A stretch of 24,084 bases of DNA, taken from JBLHOS01 sp047623825. GTDB lineage: Bacteria > Pseudomonadota > Alphaproteobacteria > Rhodobacterales > Rhodobacteraceae. Where the stretch lies: assembly GCA_047623825.1 (NCBI GenBank), contig JBLHOS010000049.1:1-24084 (forward strand), given 5' to 3'. The number at the start of each line of letters is the position of its first letter. Positions within the stretch are counted from its first letter, which is position 1. The position numbers were made by a program, and so were the translations under genes. The notes under the pieces are model-generated. The model was not told the DNA's origin, searched no databases, and worked only from the letters and a program-made list of their open reading frames with translations. Shown here in pieces: positions 1 through 7,973 of this stretch.

Positions 1-42
1 AAGATCTGGGACCTGACCATCGGTTGGGATCTTGCGTACTAA
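1..42 (+). CDS. 3' end of an unidentified gene (partial)
   Basis: Frame 1 is open from the first base and ends with TAA at 40-42, giving a 13-residue tail that ends in WDLAY. A palindrome follows directly and the next start codon lies 89 bases on, which fits the end of a gene. The piece is too short to identify a family, and it could be chance. Confidence 0.3.
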   Translation, partial: KIWDLTIGWDLAY

Positions 43-54
43 GATGCCTTGCTT

Positions 55-79
55 CGGCACCGCTTGGACAGCGGTGCCG
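55..79 (+). terminator. Perfect 9-bp inverted repeat, possible terminator
   Basis: CGGCACCGC (55-63) and GCGGTGCCG (71-79) are perfect arms around a 7-base loop. The hairpin sits just after the putative stop at 40-42 and before the small gene at 132. There is no T-run after it on the plus strand, so intrinsic termination is unproven. Confidence 0.45.
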
Positions 80-131
80 ATTGTGATAAAAAGGCGGATA
101 AGACCAACGCCGTTTGCCATAGGATGATCTG

Positions 132-296
132 ATGAGTTGGCTTTTGCGTGCCACGCGATGGGTTCGAAACCCGCCTTCCATGGGACGGGTAAAATTCATG
201 CTCGCGATCGCTGCTATTGCCTATGCTTTGTTCTTGTATGAACAGGCTTTTGGTTGGCCTGAAATTCTGACCGTTGATCCCATGCGGTCGCGGTAG
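132..296 (+). CDS. Small single-pass membrane protein, 54 aa, function unknown
   Basis: The ORF begins at ATG 132 with AGGA at 121-124, seven bases upstream, and stops at TAG 294-296. The product has a basic N-terminus (RATRWVRNPPSMGRVK), one hydrophobic helix at about residues 21-40 (FMLAIAAIAYALFLY) and a short tail with GWPEILTVDP. Positive residues before the helix suggest an N-in orientation. The layout resembles short uncharacterised membrane proteins that I associate with Rhodobacteraceae, but this is recollection and not a search. It is followed by about 400 bases without a recognisable gene. Confidence 0.55.
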   Translation: MSWLLRATRWVRNPPSMGRVKFMLAIAAIAYALFLYEQAFGWPEILTVDPMRSR

Positions 297-704
297 CCCC
301 CCCCTGAAACACCGAGAATTTTCTGGATAACGGGTGCGCTGCGCTGTCAAACGATTGCGTGATGGTGCGATTGACGTTTCGACCGCGGACGATCTTCGGT
401 GACTGCCGCCTAGGACTTTGACGGCCAACTGCGCGCCCGCAAAGGTCTTATGCGCCTCGATAAAGCAGACACGCGCCCTGCCCGCAGTTTGGCCAAAGAG
501 GTCTGAATTTTTGATGGTAGGGGATGCATTCGGCATTGCCGGTACTGGGCTGCAAGTCGTGGCCGGTGACGGGCTGGATGCAATGAGTGTTGCCTGCCGC
601 ACGGTTGGTGGCACCTGTCGTTTGGGCCACGACGCAGCCGCGCGCCAAATATGTGTGTGGGGCACTGGCTCCCCCCATCCATAAAGCAACAGATACGACA
701 TTGG
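297..704. other. About 400 bases without a supportable gene
   Basis: Open frames exist on both strands here, including a long minus-strand one across 39-701. Their translations are rich in Ser, Arg, Pro and Cys with no recognisable domain, and they have no good start signal. Given the decayed cytochrome gene directly downstream, this may be further degraded coding sequence, but no family could be read from it. Confidence 0.4.
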
Positions 705-1075
705 GTGATCTACAGCGCCTTGGTGCTTGGTGTCCTTGGGGCGATCATTTTTGGGTACTCAGCGCGCCTGTTTGTCTGAACATGATAACGCTAAACGGCG
801 TTTACCGGGGACAGGTCGTTTTTTGGGCTTGATTGGGCGCGCTGGAGGGGTGGCGCGCCGAACTTCTTTGGCCGCGGTGCTATCCCTAAGCTGACGCTCT
901 GTGCGTTGATTGGTTAACAGATGAGATCACAGTTTATCAAAATATGGGTTTACCCTTTAATTTGACAGTGCCGGCGGCCATATGGTCGCCGTTACTGCCA
1001 ATCTCGCAGAGCTAGAAATCGCAGATCGCGCCGCCCTTGCTGCCCATGTGAAGGCAATTCCTGCGGCTGGTTGAC
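705..1075 (+). pseudogene. Remnant of a membrane-anchored c-type cytochrome
   Basis: Pieces of one protein are read in changing frames. A hydrophobic N-terminal anchor (YSALVLGVLGAIIFGYSA, 705-779) is followed by a segment ending RGQVVFWA (782-829), like the GxxVFWAAGC start of small periplasmic cytochromes c. Next come GGAPNFFGRGAIPKLTL (852-899), TDEITVYQNMG (917-949), and a C-terminal helix with FDSAGGHMVAV through AALAAHVKAIPAAG ending at TGA 1073-1075. The CxxCH haem site expected after FWA is missing, and at least three frame changes and several stops are needed. Family assignment rests on the GGHM-x-V-NLAxL-x-DR-x-A-x-AAHVKAIP pattern typical of the ends of such cytochromes. The gene is almost certainly dead. 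Confidence 0.6.
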
Positions 1076-1076
1076 C

Positions 1077-2036
1077 CTAGGCGCGCGACAGCCGTTCAAG
1101 GCGCGCCGCACGCAGCCGTGCAAAATCATCACCAGCATGATAGCTAGAGCGCGTCAGAGGCGTGGCTGAAACCATCAAGAAACCTTTGCCATAAGCGGCC
1201 GTTTCATAGGTCTTGAACTCCTCGGGTGTCACAAATCGATCAACCAGATGGTGTTTTGGTGTTGGCTGCAAATACTGACCGATCGTCAGAAAATCGATGT
1301 CAGCGGCGCGCATATCGTCCATCACTTGCATGACAGCCTGCTTGCCTTCGCCCAATCCGACCATGATCCCAGATTTGGTAAACATCGTCGGATCAAGCTC
1401 TTTGATCCGCTGCAACAGCCGCAATGAATGGAAATAACGGGCCCCCGGGCGCACCTCTGGATAGAGGCCGGGAACCGTTTCCAGATTGTGGTTGAAGACG
1501 TCGGGTTTGGCCGCGACGACAACTTCAAGCGCTTCGGGCGCGCAGCGGATAAAATCAGGTGTCAGGATTTCTATCGTGGTGCCCGGGGCCTGGCGACGGA
1601 TCGCACGAATCGTTTGGGCAAAATGCTCTGCCCCGCCATCGGCCACGTCATCGCGATCAACAGACGTGATGACTACATGGTTCAAACCCAGCTTTTTGAC
1701 GGCATCGGCGACGCGACCCGGCTCAAACACATCCAAATCTTCTGGCGGTTTGCCAGTGGCGATATTGCAGAACGTGCAGGCGCGAGTACAGACCTCGCCC
1801 ATAATCATCATGGTGGCGTGGCCTTGAGACCAGCATTCGCCCACATTGGGGCATCCGGCCTCTTCACAAACTGTTGTCAGTTTGTGCTCTCGGATGATCT
1901 TTTGGGTATTGCGATACCCCTCGCCGACCGGTGCCTTTACCCTGATCCAGCTTGGCTTTTTAGGTTGGATATTATCTGGGCGGCGCGCTTTTTCGGGGTG
2001 GCGCTGCTCGGGGATCTTCAGATCTCTGGTCGTCAT
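1077..2036 (-). CDS. lipA: Lipoyl synthase
   Basis: This is a radical-SAM enzyme that inserts two sulfur atoms into protein-bound octanoyl groups to make the lipoyl cofactor of 2-oxoacid dehydrogenases and the glycine cleavage system. The 319-residue product is of normal length. The auxiliary [4Fe-4S] cluster cysteines are C57, C62 and C68 (CEEAGCPNVGECW). The SAM cluster cysteines are C83, C87 and C90 (CTRACTFC), and the C-terminal RSSYHAGD motif supplies the serine ligand. The ATG at 2036 has AGGAGG eight bases upstream. It lies downstream of the DUF6456 gene, from which a hairpin at 2158-2180 separates it, so it is probably transcribed on its own. On its other side the cytochrome remnant converges on it. 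Confidence 0.98.
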   Translation of the reverse strand: MTTRDLKIPEQRHPEKARRPDNIQPKKPSWIRVKAPVGEGYRNTQKIIREHKLTTVCEEAGCPNVGECWSQGHATMMIMGEVCTRACTFCNIATGKPPEDLDVFEPGRVADAVKKLGLNHVVITSVDRDDVADGGAEHFAQTIRAIRRQAPGTTIEILTPDFIRCAPEALEVVVAAKPDVFNHNLETVPGLYPEVRPGARYFHSLRLLQRIKELDPTMFTKSGIMVGLGEGKQAVMQVMDDMRAADIDFLTIGQYLQPTPKHHLVDRFVTPEEFKTYETAAYGKGFLMVSATPLTRSSYHAGDDFARLRAARLERLSRA

Positions 2037-2157
2037 TGGCCCAGCCTCCTAAGGTTAGTTCAACACCTAACTACTTTGGGTGGAACTGTCCAATACCTGC
2101 GTGCATAGTGCTGGCAGGGTTGCGCTGTACGCAACGCTGAAACCGCCAAATACCAAA

Positions 2158-2180
2158 GGCCCCTGATCAAATCAGAGGCC
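2158..2180 (-). terminator. Candidate terminator after the DUF6456 gene
   Basis: GGCC-C-CTGAT, loop CAA, ATCAG-A-GGCC form a 10-bp stem with one mismatch, between the DUF6456 stop (2218) and the lipA start (2036). On the minus strand a moderately T-rich stretch (TTTGGTATTT) follows, so it fits a weak intrinsic terminator for the DUF6456 transcript. Confidence 0.45.
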
Positions 2181-2217
2181 CTGGAAAATAAAACGATCGA
2201 TTACTTTGAAATTGGCC

Positions 2218-3354
2218 TTAGTCGATCATTCCAGGCTGAAAGCCATGTTTCTGCTCATAGTACCGCATAAGCCGCTGAAGCCCGATTTTCAGGACGATCT
2301 TGCCCGACCGCGCCGACCAACCAAGACGTTTTTCTGCGGTTTCCAACCCTTCGAGAAAGCAACAGATCCGCATTACAACATCAGCAAGGCCCGGACCGAG
2401 ATCTTGGACTGCGCCGTTCACACGGTCTCGCGCCGCGTCAGAGCCTGAACCAACACCGCTGTCTGCTGAATGCCCACCATTGCTGCCTGCAGTCAGGAAC
2501 CGATCCCAGTTTTGCGCGACGCGAGGGCCCATATGCGCGCGCTCAAAATCCTCACGCAGTTTCTCTCCCGCCTGAACAAGGTCCATTGATAAGAACGGTT
2601 TGCCGTCACTGCCCTTGCGCCGAGCCAGACCAGACAGTGGCGATTCAGCTAAATTCACCCTAGTATTTTGATTTTTTCCCGCATCATCAGGTACATCACG
2701 TGTACCCCAAACCTGATGTTGGGCCAAAAACGGGGTCGACGCCTCCGCCATTCCCATAGAGGTGTGGCGGCGTTTGCGATCTTCCTCAATCAGACGCTTA
2801 AGGGCGGACTTACCCATCTGGGTGATCCCATATGTGGAAATTCGTCCCTTACGTTCAGTGCAAATCCAGTCCTTTAGCGCGAAGGCATGGGCAACTTTGC
2901 GGTCAACGACGGCTGTTCGGGTTTGTTCACCCTCAGGGGTCGTGCGCAGGACAACTGCCCTGTCCATATCATTGGCAACTACAAGAACCGCATCCTTTTC
3001 GCATAGGCGGCGCAAGATACGGCGAGCCTCTCGGTTAATTTCGACTTCGTCAGATACAAGCGCTGGTCGCATTGTAGCGGTCATTCTGGAATGCTCCTCG
3101 ATTGGATTTAATGTTTCCATTTTGGAAACAGTTGTTTGGGCAAGTGCCGACAGCGCTTCATCCACCAATGGGTCGTCTCGCCGCGCCTCTACCCGGCGAA
3201 TTTTCCGCGAGACGGTGGATGGATGCGCGTTGGTTTGTCGCGCAAGTTTGCGGACCGTTTCCCCATTAAGTGTATGATCTAAATAGAGTCGTGTGGCCTC
3301 TGGCAGCCAAAGGGGCAGCATGATCTTTGTGTTTGTGTCCAGTTCAGGCATCAT
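2218..3354 (-). CDS. DUF6456 helix-turn-helix protein
   Basis: This is a 378-residue putative DNA-binding regulator. A helix-turn-helix lies at about residues 30-56 (GETVRKLARQTNAHPSTVSRK), followed by a basic stretch. A middle region has a winged-helix-like segment (STYGITQMGKSALKRLIEED), and the C-terminal 120 residues match the DUF6456 pattern (EKLREDFERAHMGPRVAQNW and a GLETAEKRLGW segment). The ATG at 3354 is preferred because GGAGG lies a few bases upstream; a GTG at 3396 in the same frame would add 14 residues. In Rhodobacterales this family usually sits next to a DUF6477 gene, as here (divergent at 3568). Its targets are unknown. Perfect or near-perfect TTTCCA palindromes inside and upstream of the gene could be binding sites, which is speculation. 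Confidence 0.85.
   Translation of the reverse strand: MMPELDTNTKIMLPLWLPEATRLYLDHTLNGETVRKLARQTNAHPSTVSRKIRRVEARRDDPLVDEALSALAQTTVSKMETLNPIEEHSRMTATMRPALVSDEVEINREARRILRRLCEKDAVLVVANDMDRAVVLRTTPEGEQTRTAVVDRKVAHAFALKDWICTERKGRISTYGITQMGKSALKRLIEEDRKRRHTSMGMAEASTPFLAQHQVWGTRDVPDDAGKNQNTRVNLAESPLSGLARRKGSDGKPFLSMDLVQAGEKLREDFERAHMGPRVAQNWDRFLTAGSNGGHSADSGVGSGSDAARDRVNGAVQDLGPGLADVVMRICCFLEGLETAEKRLGWSARSGKIVLKIGLQRLMRYYEQKHGFQPGMID
3113..3129. repeat. Perfect palindrome inside the DUF6456 coding region
   Basis: GTTTCCA (3113-3119), TTT, TGGAAAC (3123-3129) form 7-bp perfect arms. The core TTTCCATTT-GG-AAAC recurs at 3449-3464 upstream of the gene. It may be an intragenic operator or may be coincidental coding sequence. 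Confidence 0.45.
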
Positions 3355-3443
3355 GGCCCCCTCCGTGTTGACCAGCAGTGGAATGTTGCCCAACACTTAG
3401 ACTTATTGATTACTGATTTATTAAAATCCCATCTTTTTGACGC

Positions 3444-3468
3444 AATTGTTTCCATTTGGTAAACAATT
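3444..3468. promoter_or_regulatory. Palindrome in the DUF6456/DUF6477 divergent intergenic region
   Basis: AATTGTTT (3444-3451) and AAACAATT (3461-3468) are perfect 8-bp arms around a 9-base spacer. The element lies 90 bases before the DUF6456 start and 100 bases before the DUF6477 start, which is where an operator serving both directions would be. Its core resembles the palindrome at 3113-3129. Confidence 0.45.
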
Positions 3469-3567
3469 CAGGATCCAGCGTGCGTCAAAAAGAAAATTTT
3501 GCAACACCCCCTAAAATGGGTGGACCTTAAATCGATCAGACCGAATTCGATGAAAGGACCTGCCGTT

Positions 3568-3834
3568 ATGAATTTGAATGATAGCCTTCGGGACCGAAAA
3601 CGCCCGGAACTCTTGGTTCGCGCCGCGCGGTTTGGGGCCGCAGAATTACTAAGGCGTGGACCGGCGCGCCGCCGGCGCAGCCCGCCAAACTTGCCAAGTC
3701 TTCTGGATGAGGAAGACGCCCTGAACATCGCACGCGTCGAACGGACGGCTGGCTATTCTGCCAGCCGTCACGTCCATATCTTGATCACGCTATTGTGGGC
3801 AGCTCAAACCGGCATGCGCTCGGCAGACGCTTAG
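3568..3834 (+). CDS. DUF6477 family protein, 88 aa
   Basis: This is a small basic protein of unknown function. The N-terminal half carries the family-like stretch KRPELLVRAARFGAAELLRR, followed by an Arg/Pro-rich linker, a short acidic helix (SLLDEEDALNIARVERTAG) and a C-terminal YSASRHVHILITLLWAA helix. The ATG at 3568 is chosen because AAAGGA lies at 3553-3558; an in-frame ATG at 3499 would add 23 residues that do not look like the family. It is transcribed divergently from the DUF6456 gene, the usual pairing in Rhodobacterales. Its TAG stop (3832-3834) overlaps the TAA stop of the convergent methyltransferase gene (3831-3833), leaving no room for a terminator. Confidence 0.75.
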   Translation: MNLNDSLRDRKRPELLVRAARFGAAELLRRGPARRRRSPPNLPSLLDEEDALNIARVERTAGYSASRHVHILITLLWAAQTGMRSADA

Positions 3835-5375
3835 TACAGTGCGTCTGGCATTTCTTCTTTGCGCTTTGCGACAAACGCGTGCAGCGCCTCGTTTATCGCA
3901 GGGTCCATTGCTGGTTGCTGGTAGTCGCCCAAAAGCTTGGCCACCCGCGCGGTGGCCAAGGCTTGGGTATCGCGCGCACCCTCTTCGGACCACGTCTCAA
4001 ACGGTTTGTAGTCCAACAATTCGGTGCGCCAGAAGGCGGCTTTGAAATTTGCCTGAGTATGTTCACACCCCAAGAAGTGTCCGCCCGGTCCAACTTCACG
4101 CAGCGCACCCATAGCTTGGGCATTTTCGTCGATTGCCACGCCTGCTGCTAATTTGTGCAAAATACCTAACTGGTCGGCGTCCATTACAAATTTCTCAGGG
4201 CTGGCGACCAGTCCACCTTCAAGCCAACCACAGGCATGCAGCATAAAGTTTACACCACCCAAAAGGGCCGCGTTCAGTGTATTGGCCGTTTCATACCCAG
4301 CCTGCGCATCGGGCAGTTTTGAGCCGCAAAGCCCGCCACCAGACCTAAATGGCAGATTAAGGCGACGTGCCAGTTGACCGGCGCCGTAAAGGATCAGGCT
4401 AGCCTCTGGTGTTCCAAAGGTTGGTGCCCCGGAATTCATATCGATCGAGGTCACAAAGGTGCCAAAAATCACTGGCGCACCCTCGCGCACCAACTGGCTA
4501 TAGGCGACACCGGCCAGAACTTCGGCAAAAACTTGGGTCAGGGTGCCTGTCACGGACACGGGTGCCATTGCGCCGCCAACAATGAATGGCGAAATGATGC
4601 AGGCTTGACCGGCCGTTGCATACTCTTCCAACGCGCCCATCATGATACCGTCAAATGTTAGTGGGGAGTTGATGTTGATCAGCGACGTCATGACTGCGTT
4701 TTTATCAACAAACTCTTCGCCAAACAGGACTTTGCACATCGCGACTGAGTCCGCCGCGCGCGACGGTTCGGTTACCGATCCCATGAACGGCTTATCGCTC
4801 AGCGTCATGTGGGCCAGCAGCATGTCAAGATGGCGCTTGTTGACCGGCACGTCTGTGGGTTCACACACTGTACCACCAGAATGGTGTAGCCACTTTGACA
4901 TATATGCGAGTTTTACGAATTTTTTGAAATCGTCCATCGTCGCATAGCGCCGGCCACCTTCGGCATCGCGCACGAACGGTGGGCCATAGACTGGCGCCAG
5001 AACCAGAGATTTACCACCAATTTCGACGGATTTCGATGGATCGCGCGCGGCTTGGGTAAATCGCGGCGGTGCGGTCGAACACAGCTTGCGGGCCAGGCCG
5101 CGTGGAATATGAACCCGGTTGCCTTGCACATCGGCACCGGCCTCAGCCCAACGCTTCAACGCCTCTGGGTTGTCAGAGAAGACAACGCCGATCTCTTCCA
5201 GAACAGTCTCGGCATTGTGCTCAATGATTTCCAATGCCTCTTGGGTCAGGATCTCAAAGTTTGGAATATTCCGTTCAATAAATTTGGCCGTCTCGATTTT
5301 GACGGCAGTCCGTTCGGCGCGCCGCGCAGCGCCACCGCCACCACGGACCGGACGCGTTGTTGCTGCTTCGGCCAT
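3831..5375 (-). CDS. MttB-superfamily (trimethylamine/betaine-type) methyltransferase, non-pyrrolysine
   Basis: This 514-residue cytoplasmic protein belongs to the MttB superfamily, whose members move a methyl group from a quaternary or tertiary amine to a corrinoid protein. Diagnostic stretches are FEILTQEALEIIEHNAETVL near the N-terminus, HHSGGTVCEPTDVPVNKRHL, SPLTFDGIMMGALEEYA, and SGGGLCGSKLPDAQAGYE in the region where archaeal MttB carries pyrrolysine. There is no in-frame amber codon, so it belongs to the non-pyrrolysine (MtgB-like) branch. Characterised members of that branch use glycine betaine, carnitine or proline betaine, and the substrate here is unknown. No corrinoid protein or reductive activase is encoded nearby. 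The ATG at 5375 has AGGGG about seven bases upstream. The N-terminal 25 residues are Ala/Gly/Arg-rich and poorly constrained. Confidence 0.9.
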   Translation of the reverse strand: MAEAATTRPVRGGGGAARRAERTAVKIETAKFIERNIPNFEILTQEALEIIEHNAETVLEEIGVVFSDNPEALKRWAEAGADVQGNRVHIPRGLARKLCSTAPPRFTQAARDPSKSVEIGGKSLVLAPVYGPPFVRDAEGGRRYATMDDFKKFVKLAYMSKWLHHSGGTVCEPTDVPVNKRHLDMLLAHMTLSDKPFMGSVTEPSRAADSVAMCKVLFGEEFVDKNAVMTSLININSPLTFDGIMMGALEEYATAGQACIISPFIVGGAMAPVSVTGTLTQVFAEVLAGVAYSQLVREGAPVIFGTFVTSIDMNSGAPTFGTPEASLILYGAGQLARRLNLPFRSGGGLCGSKLPDAQAGYETANTLNAALLGGVNFMLHACGWLEGGLVASPEKFVMDADQLGILHKLAAGVAIDENAQAMGALREVGPGGHFLGCEHTQANFKAAFWRTELLDYKPFETWSEEGARDTQALATARVAKLLGDYQQPAMDPAINEALHAFVAKRKEEMPDALY

Positions 5376-5638
5376 GTTGTGCCCCTACCCTGAAGATTAA
5401 TCCTGACGCGGGTTTAGCCCAGACCAACTGATTGTTTTGCTAAGATAGCGACAGTTGCGAAGAGAAAGCGACATACAGCAAATGCCAAAGCAGTTGGGCC
5501 ATGTCCCTGAATTTTATGCGAGCAGCGCGTCGAAGCTTTGTGGCAGGACCAGTTCGATCAGTGAAATCGATGCAAAACTGCGGTGCTGACCGTCTTTCTG
5601 ATCTTGAAAACCTGCCAAACGCACTGTAACGCGCTGAC

Positions 5639-7201
5639 ATGGCCGAAAAAACACATGACCGCCTTCTCATCATCGACTTTGGGTCCCAAGTAACGCAGCT
5701 TATTGCGCGCCGCTTGCGGGAGCTGAATGTTTATTGCGAAATCCACCCCTTTCAGGTTGTGACCGCAGAGTTCCTTACAGATTTCGCGCCCAAAGCGGTG
5801 ATCTTATCTGGTGGTCCTGCCAGCGTCATTGACGCCGGCTCGCCTCGACCACCCGTCGCGGTGTTCGATCTGGGTGTGCCGCTGTTGGGGATTTGTTACG
5901 GCCAGCAGGTCATGATGCAGGAATTGGGCGGCCAAGTTGAACGCGGCCATGGCACGGCAGAGTTTGGTCGCGCCTATGTCACGCCTGAGGCCCACAAACT
6001 GGCCCTGCTGGAGGGGTGGTTTTTGGCCGAGCGGGAGCAGGTTTGGATGAGCCACGGCGACCACGTCGCCAAGATCGCCCCCGGTTTTGAGGTTTATGGC
6101 ACATCTCCCAACGCGCCCTTTGCGATCACCGCCGACGTGGACCGCCAGTTTTATGCCGTGCAGTTTCACCCTGAGGTGCACCACACGCCCAAAGGCGCCA
6201 AACTCTATGAAAATTTCGTGCGGCTGGCCGGATTCAAGGGCGATTGGACGATGGATGCCTACCGTGATGAGGCAATCCGCAAAATCCGGGATCAGGTCGG
6301 CGACGGCAAAGTAATCTGCGCGCTATCTGGTGGTGTTGACAGCTCGGTCGCAGCGGTCTTGCTGCATGAGGCGATTGGTGACCAGCTAACCTGCGTTTTT
6401 GTTGATCACGGTCTGATGCGCCTGAATGAGGCGACCGAAGTTGTTGCCATGTTTCGAGAGCATTACAACCTCCCGCTGATCCATGCCGATGAGAGCGAGT
6501 TATTTTTAGGTAAGCTTGATGGTGTTTCTGACCCAGAGACCAAGCGCAAGATCATTGGCGGCCTGTTTATCGAAGTGTTTGAGCGGTATGCCGCGGAAAT
6601 CGGCGGCGCGGATTTTCTGGCGCAAGGCACGCTTTACCCTGACGTCATCGAAAGCGTCAGCTTTTCGGGCGGCCCGTCTGTCACGATCAAGTCGCACCAC
6701 AACGTCGGCGGCCTGCCAGAGCGGATGAACATGCAATTGGTAGAGCCGCTGCGTGAATTGTTCAAAGACGAAGTCCGCGCCTTGGGTCATGAACTGGGCC
6801 TGCCCGCCAGCTTTATTGGTCGCCATCCGTTTCCCGGACCGGGCCTTGCCATTCGCTGCCCTGGGGAGATTACACGGCCCAAACTGGAAATCCTACGCAA
6901 AGCTGACGCGGTCTTTATCGATCAGATCCGCAAGCACGGCCTTTACGATGAGATTTGGCAAGCCTTTGTCGCCATCCTGCCCGTTCGTACCGTGGGTGTG
7001 ATGGGCGACAGCCGGACCTATGATTTCGCCTGCGCATTGCGGGCCGTCACCTCAGTTGATGGAATGACCGCGGATTATTATCCGTTCACTCATGAGTTTC
7101 TTGGTGAAACCGCAACCCGGATCATCAACGAAGTTCCCGGCATTAATCGTGTGACCTACGACATCACATCGAAGCCACCGGGCACGATTGAATGGGAATG
7201 A
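5639..7201 (+). CDS. guaA: GMP synthase (glutamine-hydrolysing)
   Basis: This enzyme converts XMP to GMP using ATP and glutamine-derived ammonia in the last step of guanine nucleotide synthesis. The 520-residue product is full length. The class I glutamine amidotransferase domain covers residues 1-200, with nucleophile C86 in GICYGQQ and the HPEVHHT catalytic His-x-Glu. The ATP pyrophosphatase domain has the PP-loop LSGGVDSSVAA at about 222-232. The C-terminal dimerisation domain ends in GTIEWE. No clear Shine-Dalgarno precedes the ATG. A 263-base gap without a convincing gene separates it from the divergent methyltransferase. It supplies the guanine nucleotide pool on which a GTP-derived pterin pathway would draw, but it is an ordinary housekeeping gene. 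Confidence 0.98.
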   Translation: MAEKTHDRLLIIDFGSQVTQLIARRLRELNVYCEIHPFQVVTAEFLTDFAPKAVILSGGPASVIDAGSPRPPVAVFDLGVPLLGICYGQQVMMQELGGQVERGHGTAEFGRAYVTPEAHKLALLEGWFLAEREQVWMSHGDHVAKIAPGFEVYGTSPNAPFAITADVDRQFYAVQFHPEVHHTPKGAKLYENFVRLAGFKGDWTMDAYRDEAIRKIRDQVGDGKVICALSGGVDSSVAAVLLHEAIGDQLTCVFVDHGLMRLNEATEVVAMFREHYNLPLIHADESELFLGKLDGVSDPETKRKIIGGLFIEVFERYAAEIGGADFLAQGTLYPDVIESVSFSGGPSVTIKSHHNVGGLPERMNMQLVEPLRELFKDEVRALGHELGLPASFIGRHPFPGPGLAIRCPGEITRPKLEILRKADAVFIDQIRKHGLYDEIWQAFVAILPVRTVGVMGDSRTYDFACALRAVTSVDGMTADYYPFTHEFLGETATRIINEVPGINRVTYDITSKPPGTIEWE

Positions 7202-7973
7202 TCTTTGCCTGCGCTTGGGGGGCAAATTTTCCGCTATAGGGCAAACTAAGTCATTATTATTACAATAAATCTTGTCGCATAGTTTACCACCTATTGGTGA
7301 GCTAACGAATATTTTTACGGTATCTCGGGTAGTATGAATATCTTCATAACACCTTGATTTATAATTTGAAAATTTCAAATCGGATGTGAAATTTCAGATA
7401 ATCATACATGTCCGTGTGTGCGCTGGAAAAACTCAGTTGTTGAACTTTATCATGCCGACAGCATGCCGCCTTTAGATAGCCGAAACTAAAAGAAAAATTA
7501 GCCAAGATCGCTGACCATAACGGTATGTATCTGATGATTAAGCCATCGGGCACAGTCGTGTTCTGCTTCAATTGTCTTTTGAATGTGTGTCGTAAGACGC
7601 TGACCCTTGGTCGGTGCGGCGCGGTATGAGCTGCGGCCTGATGAAGCGATCTGTTATTATAATGCTACCTAAGCGACTTTTCCGGGTCCGCATGCAACGC
7701 TTCCCATCCAAACACACCTAATCGTGTCAAATGTGATGGAATTGCCCCTTTGAAAAGCTTTGGTCAGTCGCTCACAGTACGGAGGTCGGCAGCCAGTTTG
7801 CGACAACCAATTGCCTATTTTTATATCGCTCTTGGCATACTCAACACAGAAAACGTAGAATGAGGTGATGCGTTCGGGGGGGGCCATGCCATCTGGCATT
7901 TTTGGAGCCAATCCCGGTTTGAGGGCTAAATGAACCCATCTTGGCGATTTGTAAGTTGTTCAAATAAGGAAAC
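7202..7973. other. About 770 bases without a recognisable gene
   Basis: The stretch after guaA is locally AT-rich (about 7240-7510) and stop-rich in all frames. A minus-strand frame across 7669-7911 is open but unlike any family I know. A small hairpin ATGCCA-TC-TGGCAT (7886-7899) followed by five T lies before the b561 gene. The b561 promoter presumably lies in the last 100 bases. Decayed coding sequence is possible, but nothing can be assigned. Confidence 0.5.

Noticed and set aside
39..701. Long minus-strand open frame, 220 residues
   Set aside because: Low-complexity Ser/Arg/Pro-rich translation with no domain. It lies antisense to the well-supported small gene at 132-296.
1428..2108. 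226-residue plus-strand frame over lipA
   Set aside because: Antisense shadow of lipA, whose iron-sulfur motifs are unambiguous.
3831..5375. Pyrrolysine-containing MttB
   Set aside because: The reading frame has no internal TAG. The protein is full length without readthrough.
5376..5638. Small ORF or riboswitch upstream of guaA
   Set aside because: A 35-codon frame at 5482 has no ribosome site or known sequence, and no purine-riboswitch-like junction was recognised.
7669..7911. 80-residue minus-strand frame, considered as a transposase fragment
   Set aside because: No DDE-type or helix-turn-helix motif, and no terminal repeats or target duplication were seen.
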